Origin: Pseudomonas chlororaphis subsp. piscium
Lineage (GTDB): Bacteria > Pseudomonadota > Gammaproteobacteria > Pseudomonadales > Pseudomonadaceae
Direction of reading: 5' to 3'
Length of the DNA: 64,000 nt
NCBI RefSeq assembly: GCF_003850345.1
Contig: NZ_CP027707.1
Span: 3,534,001 to 3,598,000 of the forward strand
The stretch's first letter is position 1. Each line of letters opens with the position of its first letter. The translations under genes and the position numbers were made by a program. Below, in pieces: positions 8,276 to 16,205 of the stretch. The notes under the pieces were generated by a model, which saw nothing but the letters and a program-made list of their open reading frames with translations, did no database searches and had not been told where the DNA came from.

Positions 8276-9565
8276 TCAGTTCAAGACTCGTGCCAGCGCG
8301 GCATCGAGAATCGCCAGGGCTTCGTCGATCTGCTCGGGAGTTGTTACCAGCGGTGCCAGGAAGCGCAGGACGTTACGGTGCACCCCGCACTTGATCACCA
8401 GCAACCCACCCAGGCGCGCCTGGTCGATCAGCCGTTGCGTCAACTCGGCATCGGGGCTGTGCGCCGCATCGTTCTTGACCAGTTCCAGCGCCAGCATGAA
8501 ACCGCTGCCACGCACATCGCCGATGCACGGGTACAGCCTCTGCAGGCTCAGCAACCCTTCGCGCAGGCGCAAGCCCAGCGCCACGCCACGGGCCAGCAAC
8601 TGTTCCTCTTCGTAGGCATCCAGCACCGCCAGCGCCGCGGCGCAGGCCAGGGCGTTGCCGCCGTAGGTGCCACCGAGGCCGCCGGGCAGCGGCGCGTCCA
8701 TGATCTGCGCCTTGCCCACCACGCCGGACAATGGCAAGCCACCGGCCAGGCTCTTGGCCACGGTGACCAGGTCCGGCTGGATACCGGCGTGCTGGAAGCC
8801 GAACCAGCTGCCGGTGCGGCCGAAGCCGGTCTGGATTTCATCGAGGATCAGCACGATGCCGTGTTGCGTCGCCAGGGCGCGCAAGGCCTGGAGGAACTCC
8901 GCCGGAGCGGCGAGGAAACCGCCGTCGCCCTGCACCGGTTCGATGATAATCGCCGCCACGCGCTCGGGTGCGACCTGGGTGGCGAACAGCTCCTGCAACG
9001 CCTGCAGGGCCATCTCGCTGCTGACCCCGCGATAGGCGTTCGGGTACGGCGTATGGAACACCTCGGGGGCGGTGCCGAAGTTCTGCTTGTACGGCTGGCT
9101 CATGCCGGTCAGCGTGCTGCCGAGCAAGGTGCGGCCATGGAAACCGCCACGAAAGGCGATCACCGCCGAACGCTGGGTATGGGCGCGGGCGATCTTCACC
9201 GCGTTCTCCACGGCCTCGGCGCCAGAGGTGAAGAATGCCGCCTTGTAGGGCTCGGCGCCGCCGATCATCTGGCTCAGGCGCCGGGCCAGGTCCAGGTACG
9301 GTTTGTAGGCCACCACCTGGAAGCAAGCGTGGGAGACTTTCTGCAACTGCGCCTGCACCGCCGCCACCACCCGCGGGTGGTTGTGGCCGATGTTCAACAC
9401 GCCGATCCCGCCGACGAAATCCAGATAGCGCTCGCCGTCCACGTCCCACACCTGGGAGCCCTCGGCGCGGTCGATGACCAGCGGATGGGCAGTGACCACG
9501 CCCCGCGGCACGAACTGATCGCGCTGCTGGAGCAAATGAGGTGTTTCGTCGACCTTGCTATTCAT
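8276..9565 (-). CDS. gabT: 4-aminobutyrate (GABA) transaminase
   Basis: A class III PLP aminotransferase of 429 residues. It converts GABA plus 2-oxoglutarate to succinate semialdehyde plus glutamate. Visible features: TSGAEAVENAVKIAR (phosphate-binding turn), RGGFHGRT, ILDEIQTGFGRTG (cofactor Asp), the PLP Lys in TVAKSLAGGLPLSGV, and GGTYGGNALACAAAL. The start at 9565 (MNSKVDETPHLL) is preferred because GAGGAACGCC precedes it; the earlier in-frame ATG at 9577 overlaps that ribosome-binding site. gabD lies about 2.6 kb to the right on the same strand, separated by the oppositely oriented ghrA, so the pair is not contiguous as in many gabDT operons. A closely related beta-alanine or 5-aminovalerate transaminase is possible. 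Confidence 0.9.
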   Translation of the reverse strand: MNSKVDETPHLLQQRDQFVPRGVVTAHPLVIDRAEGSQVWDVDGERYLDFVGGIGVLNIGHNHPRVVAAVQAQLQKVSHACFQVVAYKPYLDLARRLSQMIGGAEPYKAAFFTSGAEAVENAVKIARAHTQRSAVIAFRGGFHGRTLLGSTLTGMSQPYKQNFGTAPEVFHTPYPNAYRGVSSEMALQALQELFATQVAPERVAAIIIEPVQGDGGFLAAPAEFLQALRALATQHGIVLILDEIQTGFGRTGSWFGFQHAGIQPDLVTVAKSLAGGLPLSGVVGKAQIMDAPLPGGLGGTYGGNALACAAALAVLDAYEEEQLLARGVALGLRLREGLLSLQRLYPCIGDVRGSGFMLALELVKNDAAHSPDAELTQRLIDQARLGGLLVIKCGVHRNVLRFLAPLVTTPEQIDEALAILDAALARVLN

Positions 9566-9839
9566 GGCGTTCCTCATACTGAGCCAGGCAACCGGGAAGC
9601 GGTTGCGATGGCTTCAGATTAAGGCTTCGGCGGAACCGACTTAGCCGAACTTGGCCCCTGAGAAATCCGGATCCACTGTTTTCACCCCGGCAAACGGCAG
9701 ATTCCTTCAGCCCCGCCGAATCTGCCGGCCAGGGCCTCGAAGCGCGCGGCACAAGGCTTTCGCACGCGGCCTTTCGACAGATCCTGCTTTGCCGTTGCGG
9801 CATCATGAAACCCATCCCTCCATCGATCAGGAACCGCCC

Positions 9840-10763
9840 ATGGCCCTCCTCTATAAAGCTGACCCCGTGCGTGGCGAACACTGGCGAGCGCTGTTCGCCG
9901 AACAGGCCCCGGACATTCAATGGCGTGCCTGGCCGGACCTCGGCAACCCCGAGGACATCCGCTACCTGGCGGCCTGGCAGGCGCCGGACGACCTGAGCCT
10001 TTTACCTAACCTCGAGGTGCTGTTCGCCCTCTCGGCCGGGGTCGATCAGCTGGACCTCGCGCGCCTGCCGCCGGACTTGCCGGTGGTGCGCCTGCTGGAC
10101 CCGGGCATCACCCGGGGCATGTGCGAATACGCCAGCTTCGCCGTGCTCAGCCTGCACCGCGACATGCTGCGCTACCGGCAGCAGCAGTTCGCCCGCTGCT
10201 GGCAGGCGCACCTGCTGCAACCGGCGGCGCAACGCCGGGTCGGGGTCATGGGCCTGGGCCAACAGGCCCAGCAGATCCTCGCCACCCTGCGGCCGCTGGG
10301 GTTCGCCCTGTCCGGCTGGGCCCGCAGCGCCCATCGCATCGACGGCGTGCAGTGTTTCGCCGGCAACCAGCAGCTGCCGGCCTTTCTCAGCCAGTGCGAC
10401 ATCCTGCTGTGCGTGCTGCCCCTGACCGAACAGACCCAGGGCATCCTCGACCGCGAGCTGTTCCGCCAACTGCCCCGCGGCGCGGCGCTGATCAACATGG
10501 GCCGTGGCGGCCACCTGGTGGAGCAGGACCTGCTCGACGCCCTGGCCAGCGGCCAGCTCAGCGGCGCGGTGCTCGACGTCCTGCAACAGGAGCCGGCCCC
10601 GGCCGAACACCCGTTCTGGGATCACCCGCAGATCCTCCTGACCCCGCACATCGCCGCCATGACCCAGCCGGAAAGCGCCTTCGCCGTGCTGCTGGACAAT
10701 ATCCGCCGCCACCAGCGCGGCGAACCGATGCTCGGGCAGATCGACCGCAGCCAGGGTTATTGA
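9840..10763 (+). CDS. ghrA: Glyoxylate/hydroxypyruvate reductase A-like D-2-hydroxyacid dehydrogenase
   Basis: A 307-residue protein of the GhrA branch. It has a divergent N-terminal substrate domain starting MALLYKADPVRGEHW and a Rossmann NAD(P)-binding loop VGVMGLGQQAQQ. The conserved catalytic triad is visible: Arg in LINMGRGGHLVEQ, Glu in VLQQEPAPAEHPFW, and His in LLTPHIAAMTQP. It probably reduces glyoxylate or hydroxypyruvate with NADPH. The start at 9840 has AGGAAC about 8 nt upstream and matches the family N terminus; the longer open frame has no support. It is the only rightward gene in this catabolic block and shares a 274-nt divergent promoter region with gabT. Confidence 0.88.
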   Translation: MALLYKADPVRGEHWRALFAEQAPDIQWRAWPDLGNPEDIRYLAAWQAPDDLSLLPNLEVLFALSAGVDQLDLARLPPDLPVVRLLDPGITRGMCEYASFAVLSLHRDMLRYRQQQFARCWQAHLLQPAAQRRVGVMGLGQQAQQILATLRPLGFALSGWARSAHRIDGVQCFAGNQQLPAFLSQCDILLCVLPLTEQTQGILDRELFRQLPRGAALINMGRGGHLVEQDLLDALASGQLSGAVLDVLQQEPAPAEHPFWDHPQILLTPHIAAMTQPESAFAVLLDNIRRHQRGEPMLGQIDRSQGY

Positions 10764-10778
10764 AAGCCCCCGCGATCG

Positions 10779-10866
10779 TGTAGCCGCTGACCGCAGTGCG
10801 TCAGGGCGATCCGGGACGCAGGTTTGGCGGGCTGGCGCCCGATCGCAGCCTTCGGCAGCGGCTACA
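10779..10866. repeat. REP-like palindromic element, copy A
   Basis: Bounded by TGTAGCCGCTG and its exact reverse complement CAGCGGCTACA, with an internal GGCGGGCTGGCGCCCGATCGCAGCC segment shared with copy C. It lies just after the ghrA stop. This resembles REPIN-type elements common between Pseudomonas genes. Confidence 0.75.
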
Positions 10867-10908
10867 GGGTTCGGCGTTTGGCAAAGCACGCAGGAACCCC
10901 GCCCTCGC

Positions 10909-11041
10909 TGTAGCCGCTGGCGCAGCCTGCGATCGACGGCGCAGCCGTCGCAAACCGCTGACAGCGGTGTATCAGGCTGATCCGGAATAGGCTTTGGCGG
11001 GCGCGCCAGGTCAGAGCGCCGCCCGCCCCCGCAGCTACAAG
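10909..11041. repeat. REP-like palindromic element, copy B (degenerate)
   Basis: Begins TGTAGCCGCTGGCGCAGCC, the same end as copies A and C, and ends in a degenerate GCAGCTACAAG. The interior aligns with copy C, including CGGCGCAGCCGTCGCAAA. It lies between ghrA and the tartrate dehydrogenase-like gene, whose transcripts converge here. Confidence 0.65.
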
Positions 11042-11048
11042 ACGGGGC

Positions 11049-12128
11049 TCAGAGCCTATCGGCAATCGCCGCGCCCACCTCCTGGGTCGAGGCCTGGCCA
11101 CCCAGGTCCGGGGTGATCGGGCCCTGGGCGATCACTTGTTCGATGGCCTCGAGAATCCCGTCGTGGGCGGCGCGATAACGCTGGTCGCCGTTGCCGAGGA
11201 AATCCAGCATCAGCGCGCCAGACCAGATCATCGCGATCGGGTTGGCGATATTGCGCCCGTAGATGTCCGGCGCCGAGCCGTGCACCGGCTCGAACAGCGA
11301 CGGGAAGCGCCGCTGCGGATCGAGGTTGGCCGAGGGCGCGATGCCGATGGTGCCGGCACAGGCCGGGCCAAGGTCGGAAAGAATGTCGCCGAACAGGTTG
11401 GAGGCCACCACCACGTCGAAACGCTCCGGTTGCAGGACAAAACGCGCGCAGAGAATATCGATGTGCTGCTTGTCCCAGCTCACCTGCGGGTACTGCCCGG
11501 CCATCAGCGCCGTGCGCTCGTCCCAGTACGGCATGCTGATGGAAATCCCGTTGGACTTGGTCGCCGCCGTCAGGCGCTTGCGCGGCCGGGTCTGGGCCAG
11601 GTCGAAGGCGTACTTGAGAATGCGGTCCACGCCACGCCGGGTGAACACCGACTCCTGCAGCACGAACTCATGCTCGGTGCCCTCGAACATCTTGCCGCCC
11701 ACCGAGGAATACTCGCCCTCGGTGTTCTCGCGGACCACCACGAAATCGATGTCCCCCGGCTCGCGCCCGGCCAGCGGGCACGGCACCCCGGGGAACAGCC
11801 GCACCGGGCGGATGTTCACGTACTGGTCGAAGTCGCGGCGGAACTTGAGCAGCGAACCCCACAGGGAAATATGGTCCGGCACCTTGTCCGGCCAGCCCAC
11901 GGCGCCGAAGTAGATGGCGTCGAAATCCTTGAGCCGCTCGAACCAGTCCTCGGGCATCATCCGCCCGTGCTCCAGGTAGTAATCGCAGTGCGCCCAGTCC
12001 AGCACCTCGATCTGCAGGTCCAGCTGCCACGTGCGCGCCGCCTGCCGCAGCACCCGCAATCCTTCTGGCAATACTTCCTTGCCGATTCCGTCACCGGCGA
12101 TGGCGGCGATCCTGAATGCCTTGCTCAT
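11049..12128 (-). CDS. Tartrate/D-malate dehydrogenase (isocitrate/isopropylmalate dehydrogenase family)
   Basis: A 359-residue beta-decarboxylating dehydrogenase. Family hallmarks: the N terminus IAAIAGDGIGKEVLPEGL, the substrate/metal segment ENTEGEYSSVGG, the Lys in TAATKSNGIS, the acidic SNLFGDILSDLGP metal site, and the dinucleotide site EPVHGSAPDIYGRNIANP. The substitution pattern (WAHCDYYLEHGRMMPEDW, GAVGWPDKVPDHISLW) fits the tartrate dehydrogenase/D-malate subgroup rather than LeuB. Expected chemistry: NAD-dependent oxidation, with or without decarboxylation, of tartrate or D-malate. It starts 33 nt after gabD on the same strand, so the two are probably co-transcribed. Confidence 0.88.
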   Translation of the reverse strand: MSKAFRIAAIAGDGIGKEVLPEGLRVLRQAARTWQLDLQIEVLDWAHCDYYLEHGRMMPEDWFERLKDFDAIYFGAVGWPDKVPDHISLWGSLLKFRRDFDQYVNIRPVRLFPGVPCPLAGREPGDIDFVVVRENTEGEYSSVGGKMFEGTEHEFVLQESVFTRRGVDRILKYAFDLAQTRPRKRLTAATKSNGISISMPYWDERTALMAGQYPQVSWDKQHIDILCARFVLQPERFDVVVASNLFGDILSDLGPACAGTIGIAPSANLDPQRRFPSLFEPVHGSAPDIYGRNIANPIAMIWSGALMLDFLGNGDQRYRAAHDGILEAIEQVIAQGPITPDLGGQASTQEVGAAIADRL

Positions 12129-12161
12129 GTCGCATGTCTCCTCGAAGTCGGTGCGGGCCGG

Positions 12162-13619
12162 TCACAGGCCGCCGATGTGGAAAGCCTTGATTTCCAGGTA
12201 TTCGTCCAGGCCGTACTTGCTGCCTTCGCGGCCCAGGCCCGATTGCTTGATGCCGCCGAACGGCGCCACTTCCATGGAGATGATCCCGGTGTTGAGGCCG
12301 ACCATGCCGAACTCCAGCGCTTCGCCGAAACGCCAGGAGCGGCGCAGGTCCTGGGTGAAGTAGTAGGCGCCCAGCCCGTAGGGCGTGGCGTTGGCGATGG
12401 CCAGCGCCTCGGCCTCGTCGTGGAAGCGCATCAGCGGCGCCACCGGGCCGAAGGTTTCCTCATGAGCCAGGAGCATCTCGGTGCTGGCCTCGCCCAGCAC
12501 CGTGGGCTGCACGAACTGGCTTTCGCCCTGGGGAACCCCGCCGCACAGCAGGGTCGCGCCCTTGCCCAGGGCATCGTCGATATGCCGGGCGACCTTGCTC
12601 ACCGCCGCGGCATTGATCAGCGGGCCGATGCTCACGCCCGGCTCCAGGCCGTTGCCGACCTTGAGCTTGGCCACCTCTTCCACCAGGCGCTGGGCAAAAC
12701 GCTGGTAGATGCCGTCCTGGACCAGGATGCGGTTGGCGCAGACGCAGGTCTGCCCGGCGTTGCGGAACTTGCTCTGCATGATCCCGGCGATCGCCTGTTC
12801 CAGGTCGGCGTCGTCGAACACCACGAACGGCGCGTTACCGCCCAGCTCCAGGCTCAGGCGCTTGATGTGCTCGGCGCTCTGGCGCATCAACAGGCGGCCG
12901 ACCGCGGTGGAACCGGTAAAGGAAATCTTGCGCACCGCCGGGTTGCCGGTCAGCTCTTCGCCGATGCCGGTCGGCATGCCCGTAAGCACGCTGAACACCC
13001 CCGGCGGAATCCCCACCCGCTCGGCCAGCACCGCCAGGGCCAGGGCCGACAGCGGCGTGAGGTCCGAAGGCTTGACGATGATCGGGCAGCCGGCGGCCAG
13101 GGCCGGCGCGCATTTGCGGGTGATCATCGCGTTGGGGAAGTTCCACGGGGTGATGGCCGCGCAGACCCCCACGGGCTGCTTGAGGGTCAGCAGGCGCCGG
13201 TCGCCAGCGGGCGCCGGCAGGGTGTCGCCGCAGATGCGCCGCGCCTCCTCGGCGAACCATTTGACGAAACCGGCGCCGTAGCGGATTTCGCCCTGGGCTT
13301 CGGCGAAAGGCTTGCCCTGTTCGGCGGTCATGATCAGGGCCAGGTCGTCGAGGTTGTCGAGCATGGCCTGGTACCAGCGCTCCAGCAGCTGTGCCCGCTC
13401 CGCCGCCGCGCGTGCGCGCCAGGCCGGCCAGGCGCGTTCGGCGGCGGCGATGGCCAGGCGGGTCTGCGCGCCCTGCAGGGCCGGCACCCGGGCCAGGCAT
13501 TCGCCGCTGGCCGGGTCGAGCACCGCCAGGGTCGCGCCATCGTCGGCGGCCACCCACTGCCCGTCGATATAGGCCAGTTCCACCAAGAGGCTTGGGTCTT
13601 TCAAACGATTCTTGAGCAT
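12162..13619 (-). CDS. gabD: NAD(P)-dependent succinate-semialdehyde dehydrogenase
   Basis: An aldehyde dehydrogenase of 485 residues, the usual GabD length. Visible features: a cofactor-binding TPWNFP strand, FTGSTAVGRLLM, the general-base Glu in LELGGNAPFVVFDDADLE, and the catalytic Cys in RNAGQTCVCANR. The Cys-x-Cys pair at the active site is characteristic of GabD-type enzymes. It oxidises succinate semialdehyde, the product of GabT, to succinate. Transcription continues into the tartrate dehydrogenase-like gene. It is separated from gabT by ghrA and repeats, so regulation of the two halves may differ. A semialdehyde of similar chain length is an alternative substrate. Confidence 0.9.
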   Translation of the reverse strand: MLKNRLKDPSLLVELAYIDGQWVAADDGATLAVLDPASGECLARVPALQGAQTRLAIAAAERAWPAWRARAAAERAQLLERWYQAMLDNLDDLALIMTAEQGKPFAEAQGEIRYGAGFVKWFAEEARRICGDTLPAPAGDRRLLTLKQPVGVCAAITPWNFPNAMITRKCAPALAAGCPIIVKPSDLTPLSALALAVLAERVGIPPGVFSVLTGMPTGIGEELTGNPAVRKISFTGSTAVGRLLMRQSAEHIKRLSLELGGNAPFVVFDDADLEQAIAGIMQSKFRNAGQTCVCANRILVQDGIYQRFAQRLVEEVAKLKVGNGLEPGVSIGPLINAAAVSKVARHIDDALGKGATLLCGGVPQGESQFVQPTVLGEASTEMLLAHEETFGPVAPLMRFHDEAEALAIANATPYGLGAYYFTQDLRRSWRFGEALEFGMVGLNTGIISMEVAPFGGIKQSGLGREGSKYGLDEYLEIKAFHIGGL

Positions 13620-13757
13620 GGTCGAGTCCTGTTCCGAGACAGCCTCCAGTCTAAGCAGGCGCCACAGCCCAGGATGCTGAAAGCGCCGGGCCGACAGCGT
13701 CGGATGCTGAAAAACGCGGCGGCGCAGCAGGCTCTACCGAGAACATGAACAGCGCCC

Positions 13758-13887
13758 TGTAGCCGCTGGCACAGCCTGCGATCGGCGGCGCAGCCGTCGC
13801 AAAACAGATAACCACGGTGCGTCAGATCGATCCGGGATACAGGCTTGGCGGGCTAGCGCCCGATCGCAGCCTCCGGCAGCGGCTACA
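13758..13887. repeat. REP-like palindromic element, copy C
   Basis: A 130-bp element bounded by TGTAGCCGCTGGCACAGCC and its near reverse complement ending CAGCGGCTACA; the outer inverted arms extend about 28 bp. The interior is shared with copies A and B. It fills most of the gap between argE and gabD. Confidence 0.75.
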
Positions 13888-13896
13888 GGTGACCGC

Positions 13897-15054
13897 TCAA
13901 CGTTTCAGGGAACCCAGCAGGCCTTCGAGAAAACGCTGGCCGGCATCCATCTGGCTGACCTCGATGAACTCGTCGGGCTTGTGCGCCTGCTCGATGGAGC
14001 CCGGGCCGCAGACCACCACCGGGATGTCCAGGCGCTGGCTGAACAGGCCGCCTTCGGTGCCGAAGCCGACCTTGGCGTAGCCAGTGCCCGGCGCGGCGAA
14101 GGCGTGGAGCAAACGCACCGCCTCGACACTCGGATGGGTCTCCAGCCCCGGGTACACATTGAGGGTTTCGATCTCGATGGCCGCCACCTCGGAGACCTTG
14201 CGGGCCTCGCGCACGATCAGCTCGGCGCGTTCGCGCATCTGTTCGAGGAACTGCTCGAGATCGTCCGCCGGCAGGTTGCGCACCTCGAAATCCAGGGTGC
14301 ACAGGTTCGGCACTATGTTCAGCGCCTTGCCGCCGCCGATCTGCCCGACGTGCACGGTGCTGTAGGGAATGTCGTAGTCGGCATCCCGCGCGCCCTGCTC
14401 GCGCAGACGCTGCTGGCTGTCGCGCAAACCGGCGATGAAATCGCAGGCCAGGTGAATCGCGTTGGCTGCCAGCGGCGCCAGGGAGGAATGCGCTTCCTGG
14501 CCACGGCAATAGGCGCGGTACGACCCCTTGCCCTTGTGCCCGAGCACGAACTGCATGCGCGTGGGCTCGCCGATCAGGCACAGGAACGGCCGCACCGGCG
14601 CCAGGTGCAGCACGTCCAGCAGGCGGCGCACGCCGACGCAACCGATTTCCTCGTCATGGGACAGCGCCAGTTGCAGCGGCCGGCTCAAGGTGCTGTCGGC
14701 GGCATCGAGCATGGCGTCTATGGCCAGGGCGATAAACCCCTTCATGTCGCAGCTGCCGCGCCCGTAGAGGCGCCCGCCTTGCTCGGTGACCTGGAACGCC
14801 GGCAGGGTCCAGGCCTGGCCGGCGACGGGCACCACGTCGGTGTGCCCGGACAGCAGGATCCCCGGCAGCTCCCGCGGCCCGGTGCTGGCGAACAGGTTGG
14901 CCTTGCGCCCGCTTTCGTCCTTGACGATCAGCGACTCGATGCCCTTGCCCAGCAGCAGCTCGCGCACGTATTCGATCAGCGCCAGGTTCGACTCCGAGGA
15001 CACGGTGTCGAAGGCGATCAGGCGCTTGAGGATCTCCAGTACCCGGGGTTTCAT
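13897..15054 (-). CDS. argE: ArgE-like acetylornithine deacetylase (M20 metallopeptidase)
   Basis: A 385-residue M20-family amidohydrolase. The N-terminal metal site LLSGHTDVVPV, the bridging Asp in YGRGSCDMKGFIA, and the Glu-Glu pair in SHDEEIGCVGVRRLL are all present, followed by a dimerisation domain (HVGQIGGGKALNIVP) and a C-terminal GTEGGLFSQ segment. The enzyme hydrolyses N-acyl amino acids such as N2-acetyl-L-ornithine. Here it is the last gene of a leftward operon and overlaps the preceding oxidase gene by 4 nt. Its real substrate may therefore be an N-acyl or N-substituted amino acid imported by the operon's transporter, with arginine biosynthesis served elsewhere (inference). Confidence 0.87.
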   Translation of the reverse strand: MKPRVLEILKRLIAFDTVSSESNLALIEYVRELLLGKGIESLIVKDESGRKANLFASTGPRELPGILLSGHTDVVPVAGQAWTLPAFQVTEQGGRLYGRGSCDMKGFIALAIDAMLDAADSTLSRPLQLALSHDEEIGCVGVRRLLDVLHLAPVRPFLCLIGEPTRMQFVLGHKGKGSYRAYCRGQEAHSSLAPLAANAIHLACDFIAGLRDSQQRLREQGARDADYDIPYSTVHVGQIGGGKALNIVPNLCTLDFEVRNLPADDLEQFLEQMRERAELIVREARKVSEVAAIEIETLNVYPGLETHPSVEAVRLLHAFAAPGTGYAKVGFGTEGGLFSQRLDIPVVVCGPGSIEQAHKPDEFIEVSQMDAGQRFLEGLLGSLKR

Positions 15055-16205
15055 GAGGCCTTGCTCCGTTGTGCGGTTGTGCCGGCGAAGCGGCGAATCG
15101 AAAAGGGCTCGATCGGGGTGCTGGTGCTGCCGGTGGCGATCAGCTCGGCCATCACGTCGCCGACGCCCGGGCCGAGCTGGAAGCCGTGGCCGCAGAAGCC
15201 GAAGGCGTAGTACAGGCCGTCGACCTGGCCACTGGGACCCATGATCGGCAGCGAGTCGGGCAGATAACCTTCGATGCCGCTCCAGACGCGGATGATGTTG
15301 AGGTTGCCGACGCCCGGCAGCAGCCGGCGCATCTGCTGGATCTGGTTGAGGATGCTGCGCGGTTCGACCTGGGCGCGCCGTGTGAGCATGTCCGGTTTGC
15401 TGCGGTAGCCGCCGCCGATGATGATGTTGCCGCGGGGAATCTGGCGGAAGTAGATCACCTCCTCGGGGATCTTGGTGTAGACCCCGATCACCGTCGGCAA
15501 GGCGTAAGGCACCGGCTCGGTGACCGCCATCTGCGGGCCGTTGGTGTCCAGCGGCACCGGCTCGCCAAACTGCTCGGAGAGTTTCTGGCCCCAGGCGCCG
15601 GCGGTGATCAGCAGGCGTTCGGCGCTGAATTGGCGGCCGTCGGTGGTGCCGACCCGGAACCCGCCGCCGACCTTCTGCACCTCGGCCACTTCGGTGCGTT
15701 CTTCGATCCGCGCGCCGGCGCGCACCGCCGCCCGGGCAAAGGCCGGGGCCGCCAGGCGCGGGTTGGCATGGCCGTCATGGGGCGCGTAGGAGCCGCCCTT
15801 GACGTCCGGCCCGAGGAACGGAAAACGCTCGTGCAGCTCGCGGCCGCGGTAGATCTTCAGGTCCAGCTGCCGAGCCTCGGGTGCCGCGGCATAGGCCTCG
15901 AGCTCAGCGATCTCGTCCTCGCGGTAACACACCCGCATATGGCCGCTGGCGATGAATTCCAGGTCGTCGTCGATCAGTTCCGGCAGGCGCCTCCACAGGG
16001 CCCAGGAACGGTTGGCCAGCTCCAGCTGGCCGAGATAACGCCCCTGGCGCCGCACGTTGCCGAAGTTCACCCCGCTGGCGTACTGGCCGATCTGGTCGCG
16101 CTCCAGCAGGGTCACCGACTGGCCGCGCTGACGCAGGAAAAACGCCGCCGCCGAGCCCATCAGGCCGCCGCCGACAATCAGTACATCGGACTGTTGCACC
16201 GTCAT
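15051..16205 (-). CDS. FAD-dependent oxidase, beta subunit of OoxB/HcnC/SoxB type
   Basis: A 384-residue DAO-family flavoprotein. It has the N-terminal GxGxxG dinucleotide site VLIVGGGLMGSAAAFFL and RDQIGQYASGVNFGNVRRQG. Near the C terminus are GIEGYLPDSLPIMGPSG and CGHGFQLGPGVG, which contact FAD. This is the catalytic-subunit type found in opine oxidases, sarcosine oxidase beta and cyanide-forming glycine dehydrogenase. The start at 16205 overlaps the upstream subunit stop (ATGA), and its stop overlaps argE; a much longer upstream frame is a shadow of that subunit. Expected chemistry: oxidative cleavage of a secondary or primary amine C-N bond. The exact amine is unknown. Confidence 0.88.
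   Translation of the reverse strand: MTVQQSDVLIVGGGLMGSAAAFFLRQRGQSVTLLERDQIGQYASGVNFGNVRRQGRYLGQLELANRSWALWRRLPELIDDDLEFIASGHMRVCYREDEIAELEAYAAAPEARQLDLKIYRGRELHERFPFLGPDVKGGSYAPHDGHANPRLAAPAFARAAVRAGARIEERTEVAEVQKVGGGFRVGTTDGRQFSAERLLITAGAWGQKLSEQFGEPVPLDTNGPQMAVTEPVPYALPTVIGVYTKIPEEVIYFRQIPRGNIIIGGGYRSKPDMLTRRAQVEPRSILNQIQQMRRLLPGVGNLNIIRVWSGIEGYLPDSLPIMGPSGQVDGLYYAFGFCGHGFQLGPGVGDVMAELIATGSTSTPIEPFSIRRFAGTTAQRSKAS

Noticed and set aside
9740-9765. Sigma-54 promoter upstream of ghrA (GGCAC ... TTTC)
   Set aside because: The -12 element lacks the essential GC dinucleotide, so the match is too weak to call.
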